From Methylobacterium sp. Leaf104 (lineage in GTDB: Bacteria > Pseudomonadota > Alphaproteobacteria > Rhizobiales > Beijerinckiaceae), in the NCBI RefSeq assembly GCF_001422885.1, contig NZ_LMMZ01000010.1, forward strand, positions 1 through 49,393: DNA of 49,393 bases. Direction: 5' to 3'. Under the pieces are notes generated by a model. That model made no database searches, had not been told where the DNA came from, and saw nothing but the letters and a program-made list of their open reading frames with translations. Position 1 is the stretch's first letter; each line of letters starts with the position of its first letter. Shown here piece by piece: positions 32,317 through 40,850 of this stretch. The position numbers and the translations under genes were made by a program.

Positions 32317-33963
32317 TCACCAGTTCCGGAACTTGGCCGGCGGCTCGTAGAGGCCGCCCGACCAGTGCACGAGGTCCTTGATCGAGCGCGCCGCCAGCAG
32401 CGAGCGGTCGGCGTCGAGGGGCTCGATGCCGAGATCCTCGGGGCGCCGGATGATGCCCCGCGCCCTCAGACGCTCGACCTCGGCGTGGTCGCGGCCACGG
32501 CCCACATCGGTGTAGCCCGCAACACCCCGGATCGCCTGCTCGCGCTCATCGAGCGTCCGGCACAGCAGCAGGTTGGCGATGCCCTCCTCGGTGACGATGT
32601 GGGTCACGTCGTCGGCGTAGACCATCACGGGGGCGAGCTCGAGGTCGAGTTTCTTGGCGAGTTCGAGGGCGTCGAGCCGCTCGACGAAGGCCGGCACCAG
32701 CTTGTCGCCGAAGGTTTCGACGAGCTGCACCACGAGCTTGCGCCCGCGCCGCAGGGCCGGATCGCCCGTGCCGCCGGCCTCCTGGCCCGCCTTCATCCAG
32801 GTGTCGGAGGGATGGCGCCGCCCATGCGGGTCCGAGCCCATGTTCGGCGCGCCGCCGAAGCCCGCGACGCGGTTGGTGGTGACGGTGGAGGAATGCCCCT
32901 GGAGGTCGATCTGCAGGGTCGAGCCGATGAACAGGTCGCAGGCGTAGAGGCCCGCCGTCTGGCAGAAGGCCCGGTTCGAGCGCAGGGACCCGTCGGAGCC
33001 CGTGAAGAACACGTCCGGCCGGGCACGGATGTACTTGTCCATGCCCACTTCCGAACCGAAGCAGTGGATCTGCTTCACCCAGCCGGATTCGATGGCCGGG
33101 ATCAGGCTCGGATGCGGGTTGAGCGCCCAGTGGGTCGCGATCCGGCCCTTCAGGCCCAGCCGCTCGGCATAGGTCGGGAGCAGCAGCTCGATCGCCGCCG
33201 TGCCGAAGCCGATGCCGTGGTTGAGGCGGCGGATGCCGTACTCGGCGTAGATGCCCTTGATCGCCATCATGGCCATCAGGATCTGCGTCTCGGTCACGGC
33301 GCCGGGGTCGCGGGTGAAGAGCGGTTCGACGTAGAACGGTTTGTCGGCCTCCACCACGAAATCGACCCGGTCACCGGGGATGTCGACCCGGGGCACCCGG
33401 TCGACGATCGCATTGACCTGCGCCACCACCACGCCGTTCTTGAAGGCGGTCGCCTCCACCACGGTGGGCGTGTCCTCGGTGTTGGGCCCCGTATAGAGGT
33501 TGCCGTCCCGGTCGGCCGAGACGCCGGCGATCAGGGCCACGTTCGGCGTCAGGTCGATGAAGTAGCGCGCGAAGAGTTCGAGGTAGGTGTGCACCGCCCC
33601 GAGCTCGATCTGGCCGCCGTAGAGCATCCTGGCGATGCGCCCGCCCTGGGGCCCGGAATACGAGTAGTCGAGCCGCTTCGCGATGCCCTGCTCGAAGATG
33701 TCGAGGTGCTCGGGCAGGACGATGCCCGACTGCACCATGTGCAGGTCGTGGACACGGGCCGGGTCGCAGGCGGAGAGGCCCCGCGCCAGGCAATCGGCCT
33801 GCTTCTGGTTGTCGCCCTCCAGGCAGACCCGGTCGCCCGGCTGGAGGATCGCCTCGAGGAGGTCGACGACCCGCGCGGCCGGCACGACCTTGCCGTCCGC
33901 GCAGCGCCGCGCCCGTTCGAGGCGTGCCTCGCGGGCGGTGCGTTCCTGGCGCCAATCCATCAT
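32317..33963 (-). CDS. mdcA: Malonate decarboxylase alpha subunit (acetyl-ACP:malonate ACP transferase)
   Basis: A 548-residue CoA-transferase-fold protein. VCLEGDNQKQADCLARGL and VHDLHMVQSGIVLPEHLDIF near the N-terminus and LFIGSTLQIDLQGHSSTVTTNR (two adjoining blocks) plus GFGGAPNMGSDPHGRRHPS are MdcA hallmarks. It swaps the acetyl group on the carrier for malonate. The start at 33963 has GGAGGAG nine bases upstream; an ATG at 33960 is the alternative. It is the first gene of the mdc operon and faces a shared regulatory region with madL. Confidence 0.92.
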   Translation of the reverse strand: MMDWRQERTAREARLERARRCADGKVVPAARVVDLLEAILQPGDRVCLEGDNQKQADCLARGLSACDPARVHDLHMVQSGIVLPEHLDIFEQGIAKRLDYSYSGPQGGRIARMLYGGQIELGAVHTYLELFARYFIDLTPNVALIAGVSADRDGNLYTGPNTEDTPTVVEATAFKNGVVVAQVNAIVDRVPRVDIPGDRVDFVVEADKPFYVEPLFTRDPGAVTETQILMAMMAIKGIYAEYGIRRLNHGIGFGTAAIELLLPTYAERLGLKGRIATHWALNPHPSLIPAIESGWVKQIHCFGSEVGMDKYIRARPDVFFTGSDGSLRSNRAFCQTAGLYACDLFIGSTLQIDLQGHSSTVTTNRVAGFGGAPNMGSDPHGRRHPSDTWMKAGQEAGGTGDPALRRGRKLVVQLVETFGDKLVPAFVERLDALELAKKLDLELAPVMVYADDVTHIVTEEGIANLLLCRTLDEREQAIRGVAGYTDVGRGRDHAEVERLRARGIIRRPEDLGIEPLDADRSLLAARSIKDLVHWSGGLYEPPAKFRNW

Positions 33964-34062
33964 CCCGTCCGCTCCTCCGCCCCACCCCACGTATACGGCC
34001 CGGCGCAAATGGCGCCTCACGACATGCCGGACTTCTCTATCGACATCGATCAGTATTCCAAA

Positions 34063-34090
34063 TTGCGTTTTTGTCAATCAACTGTATACT
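34063..34090 (+). promoter_or_regulatory. Overlapping divergent mdc/mad promoters with GTATAC operator core
   Basis: On the plus strand, TTGCGT (34063-34068), a 16-bp spacer and TATACT (34085-34090) form a good promoter for madLM. On the minus strand, TTGACA (34072-34077) is a perfect -35 box for mdcA, though its -10 is unclear. The palindrome GTATAC (34084-34089) overlaps the plus -10. TGTATAC-type palindromes are the known operators of GntR-family malonate regulators (MdcY/MatR), and such a regulator is encoded after madM. Overlap of operator and -10 suits repression relieved by malonate. Confidence 0.6.
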
Positions 34091-34187
34091 GAACCCAAGC
34101 AAAAAACGAATCACCGCATACCCAGGAGGGACGCCCCATGCCGCGTGCATTTCGCCCATCGCTTCCGACAACGCGGGAGAACGCCCG

Positions 34188-34649
34188 ATGACCATCTTCG
34201 GCGTCGCGCTCCTCGCGCTCTGCACGCTGATCGGCGTGTTCCTCGGCGACCTTCTGGGCGTCGCCCTCGGGGTGAAGGCGAATGTCGGCGGCGTCGGCCT
34301 CGCCATGATCCTGCTCATCGCCGCCCGCGCCTGGCTCCTCGCGCGGGGCAAGCTCGGCGGCGGGATCAAGCTCGGGGTCGAGTTCTGGTCGACCATGTAC
34401 ATCCCCATCGTGGTGGCGATGGCCGCGCAGCAGAACGTGGTGGCGGCCGTGCGCGGCGGCCCCATCGTGCTCATCGCCGCCACGGTCTCGCTGCTGCTGT
34501 GCTTCGCCTGTGTCGCCCTGCTCGGCCACTTCGGGCGGCGCGAGCGGGCGGAGGACGCCCAGATCCGACACGGGGGCGCGGTCATCGGCGGTGACCTCGA
34601 CGACGACGCGGCGCCCGTCGCGCCGCCCCACGCCGTCAGGAAGGCGTGA
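34188..34649 (+). CDS. madL: Malonate transporter subunit MadL
   Basis: A 153-residue inner-membrane protein with about four hydrophobic helices, starting MTIFGVALLALCTLIGVFLG and containing GVKANVGGVGLAMILLI and EFWSTMYIPIVVAMAAQQNV, all typical of MadL. MadL and MadM together form a sodium-dependent malonate importer. The C-terminus has an acidic, alanine-rich tail. GCGGGAGA precedes the start. The gene diverges from mdcA and is followed by madM after four bases. Confidence 0.9.
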   Translation: MTIFGVALLALCTLIGVFLGDLLGVALGVKANVGGVGLAMILLIAARAWLLARGKLGGGIKLGVEFWSTMYIPIVVAMAAQQNVVAAVRGGPIVLIAATVSLLLCFACVALLGHFGRRERAEDAQIRHGGAVIGGDLDDDAAPVAPPHAVRKA

Positions 34650-34653
34650 CCCC

Positions 34654-35418
34654 ATGCTGCACATGATCGAACACGTCTTCGTCGAGCAGAGCCTGGTGGC
34701 CGCCTTCGCGGTCGTCGGCGGGCTGATGCTGATCTCGAACTTCGCCGGCAGGCGCCTCACCGGCGGCCGGGTCCACGGCTCGGCCATCGCCATCGTGCTC
34801 GGGCTGGTGCTCGCCTACATCGCCGGCCTCTATACGGGCGGCAAGAAGGGGGTCGCCGACCTGCCGGTCTTCGCCGGGATCGGCCTCATGGGCGGGGCGA
34901 TGCTGCGCGACTTCGCCATCGTGGCCACCGCCTTCGAGGTCGAAGTGGTGGAGGCGCGCCGCGCCGGCTTCCTCGGCGTCCTGGCCCTGGCGCTCGGCAC
35001 CGTGATCCCCTTCATCGTCGGCGCCCTGACGGCGGTGGCCTTCGGCTACACCGACGCCGTCAGCATCACGACGATCGGCGCGGGCGCCGTGACCTACATC
35101 GTCGGGCCGGTGACCGGGGCGGCGCTCGGCGCGGACTCGGCCGTGATGGCGCTCTCCATCGCCACCGGCGTCACCAAGGCCGTGATGGTCATGGTCGGGA
35201 CGCCGCTCGTCGCCAAGCTCATCGGCCTGGACAATCCGCGCTCGGCCATGGCCTTCGGCGGCCTGATGGGCACGGTGAGCGGGGTCGCCGGGGGCCTCGC
35301 CGCCACGGACCCGAAGCTGGTGCCCTACGGTGCGCTGACGGCGACCTTCCACACCGGCATCGGCTGCCTCGTCGGTCCCTCGCTGTTCTACCTCACGGTC
35401 CGGGCGATCGTGGGATGA
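34654..35418 (+). CDS. madM: Malonate transporter subunit MadM
   Basis: A 254-residue membrane protein with about seven or eight hydrophobic helices. AAFAVVGGLMLISNFAGRRL, GLYTGGKKGVADLPVFAGIG and TTIGAGAVTYIVGPVTGAAL are MadM features. It partners MadL in malonate:Na+ uptake. It starts four bases after madL. The next frame's ATG overlaps its stop, but the regulator downstream probably starts further in. Confidence 0.92.
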   Translation: MLHMIEHVFVEQSLVAAFAVVGGLMLISNFAGRRLTGGRVHGSAIAIVLGLVLAYIAGLYTGGKKGVADLPVFAGIGLMGGAMLRDFAIVATAFEVEVVEARRAGFLGVLALALGTVIPFIVGALTAVAFGYTDAVSITTIGAGAVTYIVGPVTGAALGADSAVMALSIATGVTKAVMVMVGTPLVAKLIGLDNPRSAMAFGGLMGTVSGVAGGLAATDPKLVPYGALTATFHTGIGCLVGPSLFYLTVRAIVG

Positions 35419-35456
35419 CGGACGGGGCGTCGCGCGTCCTGTGGAGGGAGCGAGGG

Positions 35457-36140
35457 ATGGACGAGGGCGGCATGGACGAGCAGGGGACGGAGCGTGGGCT
35501 CCTGTCGGACCAGATCCGCAACGCGCTCACCGACGAGATCGCGGCCGGCCGCCTCGCCGCCGGGACCGCCCTCGACGAGCAGGACCTCGCCGACCGCTTC
35601 GGTGCCTCGCGCACCCCCGTGCGGGAGGCGCTGCGCCAGCTCGCCTTCAACGGGCTGGTGGAGTTGCGCCCGCGCCGGGGCGTCGTGGTCACGCGGATGA
35701 CCCCCGAGCGGATCATGGACATGTTCGAGACCACCGCCGAGTTCGAGGCGATGTGCGTGCGGCTCGCCACCTACCGGATGACGCCCCTGGAGCGCAACCA
35801 CCTCATGGACCTGCACGCCCGCTCCGGCGACATGGTCGCGGCCGGCGACGTCGACGCCTACGACACCCTGAACCGCAGCTTCCACGAGGCCCTCTACGGG
35901 GCCACGCATAACGGCTTCCTCAAGGAGCAGGCGCTGGCGCTGCGCACCCGCCTCTCGGGCTTCCGACGGACGCAGCTGCGCCACGGGGAGCGGATCCACG
36001 GCTCGCGCGAGGAGCACGGAGCCATCCTGGCGGCGATCGCCGAGGGCGACGGCGAGGCGGCCGCCCGGCGCATGCGCGCCCACATGCTCAATGCGGCCAG
36101 CGCCCTGCGCCACTACATCGAGGCCCATTCCGACGTGTGA
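35457..36140 (+). CDS. GntR-family regulator (FadR-like, FCD domain) of malonate genes
   Basis: A 227-residue regulator. The winged helix (about 14-75) includes LSDQIRNALTDEIAAGRL and DLADRFGASRTPVREALRQL, the GntR signature; the FCD ligand domain follows, with metal-type His in NRSFHEALY and REEHGAILAAI. I chose ATG 35457 because GGAGGGAG lies just upstream; an ATG at 35415 overlapping the madM stop is possible. Position after madLM suggests an MdcY/MatR-like malonate-responsive repressor acting on the GTATAC site at 34084-34089. That role is inferred. Confidence 0.87.
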   Translation: MDEGGMDEQGTERGLLSDQIRNALTDEIAAGRLAAGTALDEQDLADRFGASRTPVREALRQLAFNGLVELRPRRGVVVTRMTPERIMDMFETTAEFEAMCVRLATYRMTPLERNHLMDLHARSGDMVAAGDVDAYDTLNRSFHEALYGATHNGFLKEQALALRTRLSGFRRTQLRHGERIHGSREEHGAILAAIAEGDGEAAARRMRAHMLNAASALRHYIEAHSDV

Positions 36141-36338
36141 TGCAGCACGCGCATAAAGAAGTGCCCGGACGGCGCTGGAAATGCGTCGAACACATGCACC
36201 GGGTGCTCCAGCGCACGCCGTGCCGGAAAACCCGGTCCTATATCGAGATCGTACCAAGAAGAACGGCCCCCGGACATCCTGGACCCGATCCTCGAATGTT
36301 TGACGGAGACCGGACCTGTACATCTGGATACCACGACC

Positions 36339-36605
36339 ATGAAGACTCGTCTTGCTTCCGCCGCCGCTGCCCTGGTCCTGACCCTCAGCGCGCCCGTCTC
36401 GTCCGCCCTCGCGCAGAGCTACAACGCCCCGGCCGGCATCCCCGCCGCCACGGCGCCCGGCAGCCGAGTCGTCGGCGCCTTCGACGACGTGACCACCGGC
36501 TCGATCACCCGCCGCGCGGACGACTCGGCCAAGGCCGGCAACGCCGAGCAGAACAATAAGCCCACCGCCAATTACGGCACCACGTCGGGCGGCCCGGCCT
36601 ACTGA
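36339..36605 (+). CDS. Small secreted protein, function unknown
   Basis: An 88-residue protein with a clear Sec signal peptide (MKTRLASAAAALVLTLSAPV, cleavage likely after ALAQ). The mature part is about 62 residues, low in hydrophobic residues and rich in Ala, Gly, Asn and Thr, ending NYGTTSGGPAY; it is probably disordered. I recognise no family. It is followed by a strong terminator and appears monocistronic. Confidence 0.6.
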   Translation: MKTRLASAAAALVLTLSAPVSSALAQSYNAPAGIPAATAPGSRVVGAFDDVTTGSITRRADDSAKAGNAEQNNKPTANYGTTSGGPAY

Positions 36606-36644
36606 GGTCACGCCTCGCCGGACCGCGCCGAGAACCATCCGAAC

Positions 36645-36678
36645 CGAAGACGGCGGGGCGCGAGCCCCGCCGTCTTCG
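36645..36678. terminator. Strong stem-loop between convergent genes, likely bidirectional terminator
   Basis: A perfect 15-bp stem, CGAAGACGGCGGGGC (36645-36659) with its complement at 36664-36678, closed by a GCGA tetraloop. It sits between the secreted-protein gene and the end of the oxidase operon. No long T-tract follows on either side, but stem strength and position fit termination from both directions. Confidence 0.65.
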
Positions 36679-36692
36679 CGTGTCAGGGGGGT

Positions 36693-36935
36693 TCAGCGGG
36701 CGAGATAGTCGGTCAGGGTCATCCCGAACAGGATCGCGGCCCAGAAGAACCCGACGCCGGCGAACAGCCGCACCAGGGGCGGCTCCCGGCGGACCTCCAT
36801 CGATACCAGGACGATGATCGCCGCCATGACGGCGACCACCCCGAGCTCGACGAGCCAGACCTGCTCGAAGGGCCGCGTCGCCCCGAGCGCCACGTTCACG
36901 GCCAGGAGCGCCAGGAGCGCCAGGAAGGTGCGCAC
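36693..36935 (-). CDS. ctaF: Cytochrome c oxidase subunit IV (caa3-type small subunit), start uncertain
   Basis: The frame from GTG 36935 gives 80 residues with three hydrophobic helices (TFLALLALLAVNVALGA, VVAVMAAIIVLVSM, VGFFWAAILFGMTLT), the prokaryotic COX4 pattern. The frame stays open back to the subunit III stop, and that stretch reads like protein (LRNPLHALGPEDRALLRRRL, joining the GTG). It has no ATG, GTG or TTG, but CTG at 37002-37004 has GGAGG five bases upstream. A CTG start would give 103 residues, normal for the family, and a 9-bp spacing like the rest of the operon. The listed start is the conservative one. Confidence 0.75.
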   Translation of the reverse strand: MRTFLALLALLAVNVALGATRPFEQVWLVELGVVAVMAAIIVLVSMEVRREPPLVRLFAGVGFFWAAILFGMTLTDYLAR

Positions 36936-37013
36936 CGGGTTGCGCAGGCGGCGCCGGAGGAGGGCGCGGTCCTCGGGGCCGAGGGCGTGGAGGGGATTGC
37001 GCAGCGCCGCCTC

Positions 37014-37688
37014 CTACCGGTTGACCACGTAGAGGACCGGGAAGGCGATGATCCAGATCAGGTCGATGAAGTGCCAGTACAGGCCGTAGACCTCGATCCA
37101 GTTCTGGTGCCGCTGCAGGAAGCCCGGGCGCGACGCCTTCCAGGTGAGCCCGAGCAGGATCGCGATGCCGGTGAAGAGGTGCAGGGCGTGGAGTGCGGTC
37201 GCCACGTAGTAGAGGTTGACGAAGAGCCGCGTCGCCGGCTGCTCGGCGAGCGCGTAGGGCCGGCGGGCGAGGAAGGGCATCATCTGCTCCTCGTAGTCGG
37301 CGTGGTACTCGTAGCCCTTCAGCATCAGGAACAGCGCCCCGAGGCTCGCGGTGGCGAGCAGGCAGCCGACCATCATCCGCTGCCAGCCCAGCCGCGAGAG
37401 CTCGATGGCCGCCGACATGGTCAGGCTGGAGCAGAGCAGCACCACGGTGTTGGCGGCCCCGATCCAGAACTTGAGATGGCCGGCCGCCGCCTGCACCGCC
37501 TCCGGGTGGAGCAGGCGCAGGATCAGCGCGGTGAGGAACAGCCCGGCAAAGAGCAGCAGCTCGGTGAGCAGCCAGGCCCACATGCCGAACGTCGCCGCGT
37601 GGCGCTGCTGGGCGTCCGTGGCGAAGTGCCCGGCGCGCGTCACGCCGACGGGTTCGGCGGGGTTCGCACCGATGAATTCGGCGCTCAC
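37014..37688 (-). CDS. ctaE: Cytochrome c oxidase subunit III
   Basis: A 224-residue membrane protein with about five helices. [40 protein letters not shown] and [20 protein letters not shown] are signature segments of subunit III, including the HALH and WHFIDL motifs. It stabilises subunit I and its proton uptake. The start is GTG at 37688, overlapping the subunit I stop by four bases (GTGA). Confidence 0.92.
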   Translation of the reverse strand: MSAEFIGANPAEPVGVTRAGHFATDAQQRHAATFGMWAWLLTELLLFAGLFLTALILRLLHPEAVQAAAGHLKFWIGAANTVVLLCSSLTMSAAIELSRLGWQRMMVGCLLATASLGALFLMLKGYEYHADYEEQMMPFLARRPYALAEQPATRLFVNLYYVATALHALHLFTGIAILLGLTWKASRPGFLQRHQNWIEVYGLYWHFIDLIWIIAFPVLYVVNR

Positions 37689-39364
37689 GTGTGCTGCCTC
37701 CCGGTCTCCTGCGCCTGGATCGGGTAGTCGTAGGGCACCTTCGGCACCCGTGGCACGCCCGCGAAGTTGTGCGGCGGGGGCGGGGAGGCGGTCTCCCATT
37801 CCAGGCCCTTGGCGTCCCAGGGGTTTCCGGGGGCGCGGCGCCCGAACCAGAGGGAATGGACGAGGTAGACCATCGGGAAGAGGTAGCCGGCCGCCAGGAT
37901 CGTCGAGCCAGCCGAGGAGAGCACGTTGAGGAGCTGGAATTCCGGCGGGTAGGTCGCGTAGCGCCGCGGCATCCCGAGGTAGCCGAGGATGAATTGCGGG
38001 AAGAAGGTGACGTTGAAGCCGATGAAGATGAACAGCGCCGAGATCCGGCCCCAGGGCTCGCTGTACATCCGCCCGGTGATCTTCGGCCACCAGAAGTGCA
38101 GCCCGCCGAGGAAGGCCAGCACCGTGCCGCCGACCATGATGTAGTGGAAATGCGCCACCACGAAGTAGGTGGCATGGATGTGCTGGTTGATGGCCAGCGT
38201 GGCGAGGTAGAGCCCCGTCAGCCCGCCGAGCACGAACAGGCCGATGTACCCCATGGCGTACAGCATCGGGGTGTCGAGGCGCAGGCTGCCCTTATGGATG
38301 GTGGCGGTCCAGTTGTAGACCTTCACCGCCGAGGGCACCGCCACCGCGAAGGAGAGGGCGGAGAAGGCGAGGGAGGCGAGGTCGCTCTGCCCGTTGACGA
38401 ACATGTGGTGGCCCCAGACGAAGAACGTCACGGAGGCCAGGCCGATGGCCGCGTAGGCGACGAAGCGGTAGCCGAAGAGCTTCTTCTGGGCGAAGGCCGG
38501 CACGATCTCGGAGATCACGCCCATGCCCGGCAGCACCATGATGTAGACCGCCGGGTGCGAGTAGAACCAGAACAGGTGCTGGAACAGCACCGGGTCGCCG
38601 CCATAGGCCGGGTCGAACACGCCGACATGGAAGGCGCGCTCGGCGATGAGCAGGATCAGCGCCAGGGTGATGACGGGGGTCGCGAGCAGGAAGATCAGGC
38701 TCGTGGCGTAGTGCGTCCAGACGAAGATCGGCAGCCGGAACCAGGTCATGCCGGGCGCCCGCATCGTGTGGATGGTGACGACGAAGTTCAGCCCCGTCAG
38801 GATCGAGGAGAAGCCCACGATGGTGACGCCGATCAGCGCCGGCAGCACCCAGGTGTTCGAGAAGGCGGTGGAGAGCGGCGCGTAGAAGGTCCAGCCGGTA
38901 TCGACGCCGCCCAGCACCACCGCCACCAGGGTGAACAGCGCCCCCGTCATGAAGACGTACCAGCTCGTCAGGTTGAGCTTGGGGAAGGCGAGGTCCTTGG
39001 CCCCGATCATCAGCGGGATCAGGAAGTTGCCGAAGGTCGCCGGGATCGACGGGATCAGGAAGAACCACACCATCACCACGCCGTGGATGGTGAAGGCCTT
39101 GTTGTAGGTGTCGTTGGTCATGATCGCGCCGTCGGGCACGACGAGGGCGAGGCGCACGAAGCCGGCGGCCACCGCGCCGATGACGAAGAACGCGGTGATG
39201 CTGGCGAGGTACAGGAGCGCGATGCGCTTGTGGTCGGTGGTGAGGAACCACGAGCGCAGGGTCGACTGGGCGTGGAGGTAGTCGTCCGGCCGGTCGAGGG
39301 TCGGGGGCGGGATGTGGGGATCGCGCGCGGCGGCGTCGCCGTGCAGGGTGCCGGCGCTGCTCAT
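37685..39364 (-). CDS. ctaD: Cytochrome c oxidase subunit I, A2-type heme-copper oxidase
   Basis: A 559-residue, roughly 12-helix protein. Ligands visible: His 94 (TIHGVVMVW, low-spin heme), His 270 of the cross-linked YSHPAVY motif with Tyr 274, His 319/320 (VWGHHMF, CuB), and His 405/407 (VAHFHYIM, hemes). The helix VI Tyr-Ser pair (FYSHPAVY) in place of the usual HPEVY Glu is the mark of A2-type oxidases. The protein reduces oxygen to water while pumping protons. Its ATG overlaps the subunit II stop (ATGA). Confidence 0.95.
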   Translation of the reverse strand: MSSAGTLHGDAAARDPHIPPPTLDRPDDYLHAQSTLRSWFLTTDHKRIALLYLASITAFFVIGAVAAGFVRLALVVPDGAIMTNDTYNKAFTIHGVVMVWFFLIPSIPATFGNFLIPLMIGAKDLAFPKLNLTSWYVFMTGALFTLVAVVLGGVDTGWTFYAPLSTAFSNTWVLPALIGVTIVGFSSILTGLNFVVTIHTMRAPGMTWFRLPIFVWTHYATSLIFLLATPVITLALILLIAERAFHVGVFDPAYGGDPVLFQHLFWFYSHPAVYIMVLPGMGVISEIVPAFAQKKLFGYRFVAYAAIGLASVTFFVWGHHMFVNGQSDLASLAFSALSFAVAVPSAVKVYNWTATIHKGSLRLDTPMLYAMGYIGLFVLGGLTGLYLATLAINQHIHATYFVVAHFHYIMVGGTVLAFLGGLHFWWPKITGRMYSEPWGRISALFIFIGFNVTFFPQFILGYLGMPRRYATYPPEFQLLNVLSSAGSTILAAGYLFPMVYLVHSLWFGRRAPGNPWDAKGLEWETASPPPPHNFAGVPRVPKVPYDYPIQAQETGRQHT

Positions 39365-40323
39365 CGTTGGGCTCCCTCTGCGACGCGGTCGGTGGCCTTC
39401 AGGTAGCCGACGAGGCGGTCGAGGTCGTCGGGCCGGATCACCCCGCGGAAGCTCGGCATCACCTGCTTGCCGCCGCCGGCGAGCCGGTTCTCGTTGGGGT
39501 TCAGGATCTTGGCGCGGATGTAGTCCGCATCCGCCGTGATGGTGCGGCCGTCGGCGAGGTGGACCGCGCGGCCGTAGAGGCCGGCGAGGCCGGGCGCCTT
39601 CACGCCCGCCACCGCGCCGTCGTGGCAGCCGGCGCAGCCGTAGGACTCGTAGAGGGCGCGGCCCGCCGCCACGTTCGATTGCTGCGCGTGCCCGTGGGTC
39701 AGCCAGTCCTGGTACTCGGCCTGGGTCATCAGGGTGAGGTTGCCGTCCATGACCGAGTGGTCGGTGCCGCAATATTCCGAGCAGTAGAGCCGGTAGGTCC
39801 CGGTGCGGTCGGCCTTGAACCAGATCTCCGTCGTCCGGTCGGGCAGGGCGGCGATCTGCAGGCGCAGGGCCGGCAGGTAGAGGGCGTGGATCACGTCCTG
39901 GCTGGTGATGCGGATGCGGACCGGCTGGTCGATGGGCAGGTGCAGGTCGTTGATCTCCGACTGCCCGGTGGGGTGCTGGAACTTCCACATCCACTGCCGG
40001 CCCACGGCCTCCACCACCATGGCGTCCGGCGGCGGATGACGGGAGGCGATGAAGAGCTTGGCGCCCCAGCCGAAGAAGAACAGCGTCAGCACGTAGGGAA
40101 TCAACATCCAGCTGATCTCGATGAGGACGCTGCGGCGCTCGTCGGTGCTGCGGTCGGCCTCCTCGCCCTGCCGGTAGCGCAGGGCGAAGTAGGTGATCGC
40201 GAGGAAGACCGGCACCGTGAGCAGCAGGGTCAGCACCGTGAAGCCGAGGATGATGTGGTCGGTCTCGACGGCCGCGGCGGAGGCCGCGGGCGGCCACAGG
40301 GCGAGGGCGGACTCGGCCTTCAT
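39361..40323 (-). CDS. ctaC: Cytochrome c oxidase subunit II with C-terminal cytochrome c domain
   Basis: A 320-residue protein. Two N-terminal helices (about 24-48 and 68-92) anchor a periplasmic CuA domain with ligands His 146, Cys 181, Glu 183, Cys 185, His 189 and Met 192 ([12 protein letters not shown]), and the electron-entry [12 protein letters not shown] fused cytochrome c domain has CAGCH (230-234) and a distal Met in KQVMPSF. That makes this a caa3-type oxidase, taking electrons from cytochrome c or directly from alternative complex III. No Sec signal or lipobox is seen ahead of helix 1. Confidence 0.95.
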   Translation of the reverse strand: MKAESALALWPPAASAAAVETDHIILGFTVLTLLLTVPVFLAITYFALRYRQGEEADRSTDERRSVLIEISWMLIPYVLTLFFFGWGAKLFIASRHPPPDAMVVEAVGRQWMWKFQHPTGQSEINDLHLPIDQPVRIRITSQDVIHALYLPALRLQIAALPDRTTEIWFKADRTGTYRLYCSEYCGTDHSVMDGNLTLMTQAEYQDWLTHGHAQQSNVAAGRALYESYGCAGCHDGAVAGVKAPGLAGLYGRAVHLADGRTITADADYIRAKILNPNENRLAGGGKQVMPSFRGVIRPDDLDRLVGYLKATDRVAEGAQR

Positions 40324-40850
40324 GGGGAGGCCGCCTCCCGGGGTTCCGCGGCCGTCTCCACATCGAAGGGCCGGCCGGCCATGAGCGCCATGGCGCGGTC
40401 GATGGGGATGCGGGCGCGGGTGCGGTCCGCGTCGAGGAAGGCGTAGCCGGAGAGGCGGCCGGCCGCCTCGGCGTGCCGGGCGTCGATCTCCGCGTAGGGG
40501 TCCGGCTGCAGGTTCGGCGGCGGCGGCCGGATCGCGGCCGTCTGCTGGGCGGTGAGGGGCGGCAGGGCGGCCCGCTGGCGCCCGAGCACCACGTGGTTGA
40601 GGGCGAGCACCGCCCCGATCGTCGCGAGCACCGCGCCGGCGAGGCCGAGCATCACCCAGGCGGTCTTACCGGCCTCGGCGTCGGTGCGCTCGTAATCCCA
40701 GTCCTCCGCGCGGGAAGCCTCGGCGGGGGTCCCGGGGGCGGGCGGCACCGCGCCGGTGCGGCGCAGGATCAGGCCGGCCAGGATCGCCGGGACGAGGGCG
40801 AGGCTGGCGCGGCGGGGGGCATCGGGCGGGCTCATGCGGCGATCCATCAT
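40320..40850 (-). CDS. Uncharacterised membrane protein between actF and ctaC
   Basis: A 176-residue protein. A short basic N-terminus is followed by a soluble stretch with [20 protein letters not shown], one confident membrane helix ([21 protein letters not shown]) and a Pro-rich periplasmic tail. The end, [20 protein letters not shown] then [18 protein letters not shown], resembles a motif I associate with small unnamed proteins next to oxidase subunit II and SCO genes. The function is unknown; a structural or assembly part of the supercomplex is plausible. It overlaps actF and ctaC by four bases each. Confidence 0.75.
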   Translation of the reverse strand: MMDRRMSPPDAPRRASLALVPAILAGLILRRTGAVPPAPGTPAEASRAEDWDYERTDAEAGKTAWVMLGLAGAVLATIGAVLALNHVVLGRQRAALPPLTAQQTAAIRPPPPNLQPDPYAEIDARHAEAAGRLSGYAFLDADRTRARIPIDRAMALMAGRPFDVETAAEPREAASP

